Positions 1 to 6,097 of a stretch of 6,455 nucleotides of DNA are shown one piece after another. Where the stretch lies: NCBI GenBank assembly GCA_003484865.1, contig DMZT01000402.1, forward strand, positions 549 to 7,003. Reading direction: 5' to 3'. This DNA is from Stenotrophomonas sp. Its GTDB lineage: Bacteria > Pseudomonadota > Gammaproteobacteria > Xanthomonadales > Xanthomonadaceae. Numbering within the stretch: the stretch's first letter is position 1; every line of letters begins with the position of its first letter. The position numbers and the translations under genes were made by a program. A model generated the notes under the pieces. It did not search any database. It had not been told where the DNA came from and saw nothing but the letters and a program-made list of their open reading frames with translations.

Positions 1-272
1 GCGAGCACCACCACGTCGGCGCCGGTACACGCGGCGAGCATTTCATCCAGATGAGCGACTTCGCCGATCGCCCGGGCACGGCGGGTGTACTCGGCCTGCA
101 GCGGCGTCTGTGCCAACCAGTGTTCGATCACGGCCTGGGCGCGCGGGCCGGCCTGGCCATCGTCGGCCAACCAGATCGCGGTACCGGGCGCGGTGCCGGC
201 ATCGAGCGCGGCCAGGCAGCGGTCCAGCGCGGCATCGTCGACCCCGATCGGCAACAGGATGACCGTGCTCAT
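1..272 (-). CDS. Glycosyltransferase, family 2-like (GT-A fold), 5' part only
   Basis: Only the first 90 codons are in the window; the gene continues past the left edge. The product starts MSTVILLPIGVDD, a beta strand followed by a short loop, as in the first strand of GT-A nucleotide-sugar transferases. A CLAAL helix at about residues 19-23 follows, then a second strand ending IWLADDG at about 33-39. The DDG matches the first conserved Asp motif of family 2 glycosyltransferases, which binds the nucleotide sugar. TGADVVVL at about 83-90 resembles the strand just before the metal-binding DxD, which would lie outside the window. The ATG at 272 has AGAGG (278-282) five bases upstream, and I saw no in-frame start further up. 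No signal peptide or membrane segment is visible, so it is probably cytosolic. Donor, acceptor and pathway cannot be told. It follows a terminator and is likely separate from the secretion operon. Confidence 0.75.
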   Translation of the reverse strand, partial: MSTVILLPIGVDDAALDRCLAALDAGTAPGTAIWLADDGQAGPRAQAVIEHWLAQTPLQAEYTRRARAIGEVAHLDEMLAACTGADVVVL

Positions 273-316
273 GCCGACCTCTGCGTGCTGTCGTCTTCGC
301 CGTGTCGCTGTGTCAT
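269..316 (-). other. Possible 15-codon leader mini-ORF overlapping the glycosyltransferase start
   Basis: A short frame begins at ATG 316 and ends at a TGA whose bases overlap the glycosyltransferase ATG as ATGA. It encodes MTQRHGEDDSTQRSA, which is hydrophilic and matches no family I know. AAGGGAG at 323-329 lies six bases upstream, a stronger Shine-Dalgarno match than the downstream gene has. Seen: the frame, the ribosome binding site and the ATGA junction. Inferred: translation of it could feed ribosomes to the glycosyltransferase start. It may equally be a chance ORF in a short intergenic gap. Confidence 0.25.
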
Positions 317-353
317 CGCAGGCTCCCTTGGGCGCGGCCAGCGTAACAAGATC

Positions 354-378
354 GGCCCCTGCGGTGACAGCAGGGGCC
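354..378 (-). terminator. Hairpin terminator at the end of the xps operon
   Basis: GGCCCCTGC (354-362) and GCAGGGGCC (370-378) are perfect reverse complements, giving a 9-bp GC-rich stem with a 7-base loop. It begins ten bases past the xpsD stop codon. On the minus-strand transcript the stem is followed by GATCTTGTTA, moderately U-rich but not a clean U run. The other side has no T run, so it would act on leftward transcription. This fits a Rho-independent terminator, perhaps a leaky one. Confidence 0.7.
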
Positions 379-387
379 TGGCATCGC

Positions 388-2583
388 TCAGCGCTTGCCC
401 TTGCGCTCGGGGAACGGCTCCATCGCACGGAAGCGGCTGCTGTACTCGTCGGTCAGGTTCCGCGACTCCTGTGCGTTGCGCACGATGGTCGGGGTCAGCA
501 GCACGATCACTTCGGAGCGTTCGGACTTCAACGTCTTCCGGCCAAACAGCGCACCGATCACCGGCAGCTTGCTCAGGCCCGGAACGCCACTGGAGCCGTC
601 TTCGCCGGAATCGGTGATCAGGCCGGCGAGCATGATGGTGTCACCGCTCTGCACCGCCGCTTCGGTGGAAATCTTGCGGGTATTGATCGGCGGGTTGCAG
701 GTGGTGCGGGTCGGGTCGCAGCCGCTCGGGATCGCGCCGGCCGAACTGACCTCCTGCACGATGTCCAGGAACACCACGCCATCGCGGGTGATGCGCGGGC
801 GCACTTTGAGGATCACGCCGGTATCCAGGTACTGGACCTGGCTGTAGGTGTTGTCGCCGCCCACGCCGGTATTGACCGACACCGAGTTGATCGGGATCTG
901 GGTGCCCACGTTGAGGGTGGCTTCGGCGTTGTTGCGCACGAACAGCGACGGGGTCTGCAGCAGACGCAGGTTGCTGACCTTGTCCAGCGCGCTGACCACC
1001 GCGGCGGCGTTCTTGCCGAGGAAGGTCCAGCCGACCCCGTCACTGCCGACCGAGCCGGAAATGCTGCCCCAGATCGAACGGCCAAGCGCGCTGGGCAGGT
1101 CGATGCCGCTCTCGGTCTTGCCGGTGGCCACGGCCTGCTCGAAGAACCAGTTCACGCCGTAGCTGAGATCGCCGGTCAGCGCGACCTCGGCCACCTGCGC
1201 TTCGATGTGGACCTGCATCGGCATCACGTCGAGCTTTTCGATCACCTCGCGGATCGAGCGCCACGCCTGCGGGGTGGAGCGCACCAGCAACGTGTTGGTT
1301 TCCTCCACTGCCGAGACACCGACCGTATCGCCCTGCACCTCCAGGCTGAAGCTGGCGTTGCCGGACTGGCGCTGCGGCAGGCTCATCGTGCCCTCGCCCA
1401 GCCCACCGCGGCTGCTGCCGTTGCTGCTGCCGGTGTTGGAGAAATTGCTGTTGCTGTTGCCATCGCGGCTGCCGATGTCCATCGGCGACGCGCCCGGCGC
1501 CAGCGAACTGCTGCCGCGGCCGCCGCGGCCGTTCTCATTGGCGAAGGCCTCGGCCAGACGCTCGGCCAGGTCCTTGGCCTTGACGTAGCGCAGCTCATAG
1601 GAGAACAGCCGCGCGCTGCCACCGGCGGTATCGATGCGGTCCAGCCACTGCTGGATCTGGTCGAGATAGCGCGCCTGCGGGGTGATCACCAGCACCGCGT
1701 TGGCATTCTCCAGCGGCAGGAAGCGGAACATGCCGGCGCTGGGAGTTTTACTTTCCTCGCCGAACACCTTCTCCAGATCGGCGGCGACCTGCTCGGCCTT
1801 GCCGGACTGGATCGGGAACACGCCCACGGACATGCCCGAGAGCCAGTCCACGTCAAAAATCTCGACCGTGCGCAGGTAGTTCTCCAGTTCGCTGCGGGTA
1901 CCGCCGAGGGTGATCACGTTGCGGCCGTTGTCGACGTTGACGATCGCGTTCGGGCGCGCGTAGGGCTCCAGCACTTTCTTCATCTCGGTGGCGGAGATGT
2001 ACTGCAGCGGCACCACGCGCACTTCGAAGCCACGCGCATTGGCCGGCGAGGCGGTGCTGGGGGATACGGTGCCCGCCAGCGCCTGGTCGGCGGCCACGAT
2101 GTTGTAGCGGCCTGCGCTGTAGACCATGCGCGCGTTGTTCCAGCCCAGCACCATTTCCAGCAGGTTCAAGGCCTGCGCCGAGGAGACCGGCTTGGGCGTG
2201 GCCAGGGTCACGGTGCCCTGCACGCCCGGCGCGATCACATAGTTCTGGCCGAGGAAGTCGCCGAGGATCGCCTTGACCACGGCGTGCACCGATTCGCCTT
2301 CGAAGTTGAAGGTCGCATTGCCGGTGGAGGCATTGCCCAGCGACGGCTGCGGCGCCGCGGCGGCGCTGCGGTTGATCATCGTGCCGGTGCCGCGGCGGAT
2401 CACCGCCTGCGGTGCACTGCTGGTTCCCAGTGGCTCGGCATCGACGCCTGCGTGGGATCCATCACCGGCGACCACCTGGTGGCTGTCGAGGACCGCATCG
2501 CGGCGCACCTCCGGCGCGGGCACGGTGGTGCAGCCCACCAGCAGGGCGACAAGGAAAGACACGGGGAAAAGGCGCAGGGTCAT
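388..2583 (-). CDS. xpsD: Type II secretion outer-membrane secretin XpsD (GspD family), lipoprotein
   Basis: This is the 731-residue secretin that forms the outer-membrane channel for folded exoproteins. A signal peptide ends in the lipobox LVGC with lipid-accepting Cys18; Thr at the next position fits outer-membrane sorting. A linker of about 19-88 leads to N0 (about 90-165), N1 (about 186-247), N2 (about 251-318) and N3 (about 324-450). N3 holds a Gly/Ser/Asn-rich insert at about 351-408. The secretin core runs from about 455 to 700 and includes VPGLSKLPVIGALF at 667-680, the classic GspD/PilQ signature. A short tail of about 30 residues follows. Cys622 and Cys629 lie close together in the core. 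The start at ATG 2583 lies 9 bases past xpsN, with only a weak GAG-type ribosome binding site, so coupling to xpsN is likely. In Xanthomonas, XpsD associates with XpsN (established knowledge). Confidence 0.96.
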   Translation of the reverse strand: MTLRLFPVSFLVALLVGCTTVPAPEVRRDAVLDSHQVVAGDGSHAGVDAEPLGTSSAPQAVIRRGTGTMINRSAAAAPQPSLGNASTGNATFNFEGESVHAVVKAILGDFLGQNYVIAPGVQGTVTLATPKPVSSAQALNLLEMVLGWNNARMVYSAGRYNIVAADQALAGTVSPSTASPANARGFEVRVVPLQYISATEMKKVLEPYARPNAIVNVDNGRNVITLGGTRSELENYLRTVEIFDVDWLSGMSVGVFPIQSGKAEQVAADLEKVFGEESKTPSAGMFRFLPLENANAVLVITPQARYLDQIQQWLDRIDTAGGSARLFSYELRYVKAKDLAERLAEAFANENGRGGRGSSSLAPGASPMDIGSRDGNSNSNFSNTGSSNGSSRGGLGEGTMSLPQRQSGNASFSLEVQGDTVGVSAVEETNTLLVRSTPQAWRSIREVIEKLDVMPMQVHIEAQVAEVALTGDLSYGVNWFFEQAVATGKTESGIDLPSALGRSIWGSISGSVGSDGVGWTFLGKNAAAVVSALDKVSNLRLLQTPSLFVRNNAEATLNVGTQIPINSVSVNTGVGGDNTYSQVQYLDTGVILKVRPRITRDGVVFLDIVQEVSSAGAIPSGCDPTRTTCNPPINTRKISTEAAVQSGDTIMLAGLITDSGEDGSSGVPGLSKLPVIGALFGRKTLKSERSEVIVLLTPTIVRNAQESRNLTDEYSSRFRAMEPFPERKGKR
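1360..1533 (-). repeat. Gly/Ser/Asn-rich low-complexity insert in the N3 domain of XpsD
   Basis: Codons 351-408 of xpsD encode a low-complexity stretch rich in Gly, Ser and Asn, with runs such as NSNSN and GSSNGSS. It interrupts the N3 domain between the helix ending LAEAFANE and the strand beginning ASFSLEVQGD. Many secretins carry a disordered loop at this place. Its length and sequence usually vary between species, which makes it a useful strain-comparison site. Confidence 0.8.
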
Positions 2584-2592
2584 GCTGTCACT

Positions 2593-3381
2593 CTAAGGGT
2601 TGTGGCCGGAGCCGCCCGCGGGCGGTTGCTGCGACTGCTGTTGCTGTTGTTGCTGCAATTGCTGGCGGCGCGCCTGGATGCGTTCGCGGATCGCCTTCAT
2701 CTGGTCTTCGCTGGGGCCCTGCGCGTTCTGCGCGGGGGCCGCCGCATTCGAGGGCGTCCCTGCCTGCGCCGCAGGGGCTGCGGCCGGTGGGGGCGCGGGC
2801 ATCGGCGCCGCCGCGCCGTTGATCGGTCGGGCGCCGGTACCGGCCGGAGGAACGCTCGTGAGCGGCGTGGCGCCCAGCACGGTGGGGGGCTCGCCGCCCT
2901 GCCCGTTGAACACCGGCAGTTCCAGCGTCTGGGTGCCACCCGGCCCGCTGACCGTGGCCCGGCGTGGTTCCAGCGCCAGCAGCTGCCAACCGTTCACCGC
3001 CTCACCGTTCAAGCGCAACCGCAGCGACTGGCGCTGATCGGTGGTCAGGATGGCCATGGCGAAGTCAGGCGTGAGCAGTACGCCGGTCAGCGAAACGCTG
3101 CTGGCGGTGCCCTGCTCGGTGCCGCCGAGCAGATACGGGCGCGGCTGCCGGTCTTCGGCGAACAGCGGCCGCGCACCGATCTGTGCGTACGTGCTGGCCG
3201 AGGCCATGCGCTCCGGTGCGGCCGGTGCCAGCTGCGGCAACGGCCCGGGGCCGATATCGCCATCCGTGGCCGGCGCGATACGGCTGCCCAGCCCGAACAG
3301 CGTGGCGATCCAGATCGCCAGTGCCCACAGCGCGATGCCCCCCAGCCACCAGGTGCGCAGGCCGGCTGCTTCAAGCTTCAT
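2593..3381 (-). CDS. xpsN: Type II secretion inner-membrane protein XpsN (GspC-like coupling protein)
   Basis: XpsN links the inner-membrane platform to the secretin. The 262-residue product has a short cytosolic N terminus, one membrane segment at about 11-31, then a periplasmic part. GARPLFAEDRQPRP at about 69-82 matches the start of the GspC homology region, which continues in beta strands to about residue 157. No PDZ or coiled-coil domain of the classical GspC kind follows. Instead there is a Pro/Ala-rich linker (about 165-223), a charged helix (about 224-240) and a polyglutamine tail. In Xanthomonas campestris, XpsN is reported to help form the XpsL-XpsM complex and to bind XpsD. I chose the start at ATG 3381 because GAGGAGGT lies five bases upstream and the membrane segment follows at once; the frame stays open further up but lacks sense there. 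It overlaps the xpsM end by 11 bases. Confidence 0.92.
   Translation of the reverse strand: MKLEAAGLRTWWLGGIALWALAIWIATLFGLGSRIAPATDGDIGPGPLPQLAPAAPERMASASTYAQIGARPLFAEDRQPRPYLLGGTEQGTASSVSLTGVLLTPDFAMAILTTDQRQSLRLRLNGEAVNGWQLLALEPRRATVSGPGGTQTLELPVFNGQGGEPPTVLGATPLTSVPPAGTGARPINGAAAPMPAPPPAAAPAAQAGTPSNAAAPAQNAQGPSEDQMKAIRERIQARRQQLQQQQQQQSQQPPAGGSGHNP
2626..2667 (-). repeat. Polyglutamine tract in the XpsN C terminus (mixed CAG/CAA)
   Basis: Fourteen codons read QQLQQQQQQQSQQ-like sequence, with 12 Gln interrupted by one Leu and one Ser. CAG and CAA codons alternate irregularly, so this is an imperfect triplet repeat and less slippage-prone than a pure one. It lies about ten codons before the xpsN stop and follows a basic helix (IRERIQARR), so it may extend a coiled coil or be disordered. 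Confidence 0.85.
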
Positions 3382-4114
3382 GCTCGACCTCCTCGGCAGC
3401 GTCCGGTGCCGGCGCGGGTTCCGCCGCATCGCTGGGCAGGGCCGCACCTGGGTCAGCGTTCTGCCCAGCGTCCTGTCCCGCCGGCAGCGGAAGGGGGGGC
3501 GGCACCGGCGCACCAGGCTCCAGCGCGGCGCCCGGGCGCAGATAGCCGACCAGTTCGAACGACACGTCCAGGCCGGTGCCGGTTTCACTTGGCGATTGCT
3601 GGAAGCGCTGCGCCAGCAGATTGAGGTTGTCCACGAACAGGCGCGGCGTGCCGGTCTCCAGCGTGTGCAGCACCGCGGCCATCTCCGGCACGCCACACCG
3701 CAGGCGCACCTGCAGGGCCACGCGCGGGAAGGCCGGTTCGCGACTGGCATCCGGCAGTGGCGTGCGATTGCTGATCGTGCAGCTGCGATTGCCCGGGCTG
3801 GCAGAGGCCACCGCATCCTGCAGGCGGCTGGAGAGCGCGGCAGCCGCCGATTCGGCCGTGGCTTCGCGCAGGAAGCCAGGGCGGCCCTCCAGCGCCGTCT
3901 GCACCTCGCTCAGTTGGGTAGCGATCTGGCCGCGCTGCGCCAGCTGCGCCTGTACACGCTGCTGACGCTCCTGCACCGTTGCGATGTCGGCATGGATCGC
4001 CAGCAGCGGGCGGGTCAACCACGGATGCACCAGCAGCAGGTAGGCCACCGCGATCACCGCCAGCAGCAGGCCCAGCGCCAGCCAGCGATCACGGCGCGTC
4101 GGTTGTGCTGCCAT
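3371..4114 (-). CDS. xpsM: Type II secretion inner-membrane platform protein XpsM (GspM, subtype b)
   Basis: XpsM is a bitopic inner-membrane protein that pairs with XpsL in the assembly platform. The 247-residue product has a basic N terminus (PTRRDR), one membrane segment at about 11-31, and a coiled-coil-prone helix at about 38-75. A small periplasmic domain at about 79-193 resembles the ferredoxin-like fold of GspM/PilO proteins. SPGNRSCTISN (about 106-116) and QVRLRCGVPE (about 135-144) are blocks I recall from Xanthomonas XpsM; Cys112 and Cys140 could form a disulfide. A Pro/Ala/Asp-rich tail (about 194-247) follows, probably disordered. The frame could also start at TTG 4120, but the Shine-Dalgarno directly abuts that codon, so ATG 4114 is preferred. 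It overlaps xpsL by 26 bases and xpsN by 11. Confidence 0.93.
   Translation of the reverse strand: MAAQPTRRDRWLALGLLLAVIAVAYLLLVHPWLTRPLLAIHADIATVQERQQRVQAQLAQRGQIATQLSEVQTALEGRPGFLREATAESAAAALSSRLQDAVASASPGNRSCTISNRTPLPDASREPAFPRVALQVRLRCGVPEMAAVLHTLETGTPRLFVDNLNLLAQRFQQSPSETGTGLDVSFELVGYLRPGAALEPGAPVPPPLPLPAGQDAGQNADPGAALPSDAAEPAPAPDAAEEVEHEA
3387..3394 (-). promoter_or_regulatory. Strong ribosome binding site of xpsN, inside the end of xpsM
   Basis: GAGGAGGT on the minus strand lies five bases before ATG 3381. It fixes the xpsN start well inside a much longer open frame and sits within the last codons of xpsM (encoding the Glu-Glu of its acidic tail). Confidence 0.85.
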
Positions 4115-5237
4115 CGGCAACCTCCTTGGCAGGCGGCATCGCGCCGGGCAACGGCTGCAGCTCGGCAGTCAGCGTGAAACGGTCGCGGCCGCTGGTCGCC
4201 CCATCGGCCTGCAGCACGCCGGTCAGGTTGACCTTGCGCCACAGCGGCGAGTCCTGCAGCAGCGGCACCAGTTGCGAGGCTTCGCGGCTGAGCCCGATCA
4301 ACTGCAGCGTGGTGCCCTCGATCGACATTTTTTCCAGATAGGTGCCATCGGGCAGCAGGCGGGTAAGTTCATTCCATATCTCCACGGTGCTCGCATGCTC
4401 GGCACGCTTGCCCTCCAGGAACGCGGCGCCTTCCACCAGACTCTGCAGTTGCTGCCGTTCGGCGGCAATCCGCCGCGCATCACGCGCGGCGGCATCGACC
4501 TGCTCACGCAACTGGTCTGCCGCGGCCTGGCGATTGTCGATCAACTGATGGCCGGCCAGCGCAAGCAGCACGACCGCGCCCACGGCCAGCAGCCAGTTCC
4601 AGCGCGCCATCGGGTCGCGATACGGCTGCCGCTGCGCGACCGGCAGCAGATTGACGTCCAGCGGCTGGCCAGTGGCATCCACCGCATCGACGCCGGCCAC
4701 GGCCTGCGCCCACGGCCCGGCCTGCTGCGCCCACTGCTCCAGCTGCACGCGCGGGATCACCACCAGCTCGACCTGCAACTGGCCATCCGGCAGCGCGCCC
4801 AGCTCGCGCACGTCGTAGCTGACCTGGCTGGCATCGAAGGGGGTCTGCCGATCAATTTCAAAACCGACCACATCGCGCAGCCGCTCCGCGGCCGCCGCGG
4901 GCAGCCGCAGCGGGCGCCGCAACACGCTGCCGGCGGGCAGCAACCAATGCCGCGGCAAGCTGCGCAGGCGCGCGTCCAGCACGGTATCCAGGGCGGCCGG
5001 CGATACCGGCCAGGGCAGTTCGGCGATCGCCTCGATCTGCTCGCCCGTCTGGCGCTGCAGGCGCAACACCTCACCATCGCGCTGCAACAGCAGCCGCGAG
5101 CGCGACCAGCCCATCGCCCATTGCCACCGCACCGGCAGCCAGGCCAGCAACGATTGCCGCCACCAGCGCAGGCTGCTGCCCACGCCAGGCGACAAGCGCC
5201 CGCGGGCCCGCACCAGACTGTCACGCCATGCCGTCAT
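4089..5237 (-). CDS. xpsL: Type II secretion inner-membrane platform protein XpsL (GspL/PilN-like)
   Basis: XpsL joins the cytosolic ATPase XpsE to the inner-membrane platform (family knowledge). The product has 382 residues. The N-terminal cytosolic part (about 1-210) includes [18 protein letters not shown] (about 117-134) and VDVNLLP-type sequence at about 194-199. These are typical of the actin-like, PilM-related half of GspL proteins, here reduced in length. One membrane segment lies at about 214-231. An Arg/Gln/Ala-rich helix, probably coiled coil, covers about 233-275. A periplasmic PilN-like domain (about 278-362) contains [18 protein letters not shown] and DRFTLTAEL. The ATG at 5237 overlaps the xpsK stop as ATGA with only a weak ribosome binding site, so translation is probably coupled to xpsK. 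A polar tail of about 20 residues ends the protein and overlaps the xpsM start. Confidence 0.94.
   Translation of the reverse strand: MTAWRDSLVRARGRLSPGVGSSLRWWRQSLLAWLPVRWQWAMGWSRSRLLLQRDGEVLRLQRQTGEQIEAIAELPWPVSPAALDTVLDARLRSLPRHWLLPAGSVLRRPLRLPAAAAERLRDVVGFEIDRQTPFDASQVSYDVRELGALPDGQLQVELVVIPRVQLEQWAQQAGPWAQAVAGVDAVDATGQPLDVNLLPVAQRQPYRDPMARWNWLLAVGAVVLLALAGHQLIDNRQAAADQLREQVDAAARDARRIAAERQQLQSLVEGAAFLEGKRAEHASTVEIWNELTRLLPDGTYLEKMSIEGTTLQLIGLSREASQLVPLLQDSPLWRKVNLTGVLQADGATSGRDRFTLTAELQPLPGAMPPAKEVADGSTTDAP
4120..4127 (-). promoter_or_regulatory. Near-perfect ribosome binding site of xpsM, inside xpsL
   Basis: AAGGAGGT on the minus strand, a full match to the anti-Shine-Dalgarno, lies five bases before ATG 4114 and leaves no usable spacing for the alternative TTG at 4120. 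It lies inside the 3' end of xpsL, encoding part of AKEV. It is among the strongest sites seen in the operon, which may let xpsM be translated independently of xpsL. Confidence 0.9.
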
Positions 5238-6097
5238 CTTGCTGCCATTCCCTGTTCCCAGCGAAGTACTGTGTATGCCGTTCCCGGCGTGCCTGCCGAC
5301 CCCATCCTCACCACGGCGCGCAGTACCGATATCCGGCCGCGTTCGTCCGTGGCGCGACTCTCGATACTATAGGTGCCGCTGCCACCTGCAAGCGGTGCGG
5401 TCGGTAATCCCGCGTCATCTGCCGCCGCCGCACGCTCGCGCTCGGCCAGCAGGCGTTCGGCGTCCAGCCCCAGCGCGGTCAACACCGGGCCAGCCGCGAA
5501 GCGCGGATCGGGCCGCGCCTGGCGGCTGTACAGGGTCAGCATCGGCTCGATCCGCGCATACAGGTCCGCCTCCATGCCCAGCACGCGCTGCAGCTCGCCG
5601 ACGGTCTCGAAGCGCGCGTTGCGTGCGCCATACGGCAGGCCGGCCGCGACGTAATCCGGCGTCTCCGCGCCACCACCAGGCTGTTTGAGGCTGTCGGCGT
5701 CGCGCCAATCGACGATGGCACCGGCCAGCTGCTGGGCGCGGCCAGGTTCCTCTCCCATTGCACGAAGGAAGGCGGTGAGGAAGCTGGCATCGGCCAGATT
5801 CAGATTCACTTTGCCGTTCTCATCCAGGATCGCCAGATCGATCCGGCGGTCATCGAAGCTCCACCGGTAGCGGCGGCCATCGGCCACCCATGCCGGCTGA
5901 CTGGCGCGGGGCTGCAGACGATGCAGGGCATATTCGAGCCCCGCGCGCGCGTATTCCTGGCCGATGGCATCATCGCCAATCACGCGCTGCTGCATGTGCT
6001 CCACGCGTGCGCTCAGCGCGAATGCGCCGATCACCGCCGTGAGCAGCGCGATCAACCACAGCACCAGCACCAGCGCGGCACCGCGCGCCGGCCTCAT
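5234..6097 (-). CDS. xpsK: Type II secretion minor pseudopilin XpsK (GspK family)
   Basis: XpsK is the large minor pseudopilin that, with XpsI and XpsJ, caps the pseudopilus tip. The 287-residue product begins MRPARG followed by [13 protein letters not shown]. This is a type III prepilin signal, cut by prepilin peptidase after Gly6. The fifth residue of the mature form is Leu instead of Glu, the hallmark of Gsp[11 protein letters not shown] (91-100) and IVDWRDAD (128-135) match conserved GspK blocks; the latter region, with following acidic residues, includes metal-binding positions in characterised homologues. GELQRVLGM (167-175) fits the helical insert domain. The frame is open further upstream, but ATG 6097 overlaps the xpsJ stop as ATGA and gives a correct signal sequence, so I place the start there. 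The ribosome binding site is weak, consistent with coupling to xpsJ. Confidence 0.95.
   Translation of the reverse strand: MRPARGAALVLVLWLIALLTAVIGAFALSARVEHMQQRVIGDDAIGQEYARAGLEYALHRLQPRASQPAWVADGRRYRWSFDDRRIDLAILDENGKVNLNLADASFLTAFLRAMGEEPGRAQQLAGAIVDWRDADSLKQPGGGAETPDYVAAGLPYGARNARFETVGELQRVLGMEADLYARIEPMLTLYSRQARPDPRFAAGPVLTALGLDAERLLAERERAAAADDAGLPTAPLAGGSGTYSIESRATDERGRISVLRAVVRMGSAGTPGTAYTVLRWEQGMAAR

Noticed and set aside
2626..2667. Triplet-repeat phase variation in xpsN
   Set aside because: Length changes by whole triplets would keep the frame, and the CAG/CAA mix lowers slippage, so an on/off switch is not supported.
85..3624. A 1179-codon open frame on the plus strand, antisense to xpsD, xpsN and part of xpsM
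   Set aside because: It lies codon-on-codon opposite xpsD and xpsN, which share the same frame. Stops would need TTA, CTA or TCA sense codons, which are avoided in a high-GC genome. The translated product is rich in Arg, Ala, Gly and His with no domain, and the opposite strand encodes clear families.
3382..3816. Extension of xpsN to an upstream start (407 codons)
   Set aside because: The added part is Arg/Ala/Cys-rich shadow sequence of xpsM, and the signal-anchor and strong ribosome binding site both point to ATG 3381.
4272..5372. A 366-codon plus-strand open frame antisense to xpsL
   Set aside because: Same mirror-frame effect as above: it is in codon register with xpsL, and the sequence is low-information (Gln/Arg/Ala-rich) with no family likeness.
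5364..5391. A possible internal promoter in xpsK (TTGCAG, 16 bases, TAGTAT on the minus strand) ahead of xpsL
   Set aside because: The -35 matches consensus at only three positions and the better -10 (TATAGT) has a 14-base spacer. It lies in conserved coding sequence (TYSIESR), so a chance AT-rich patch is simpler.
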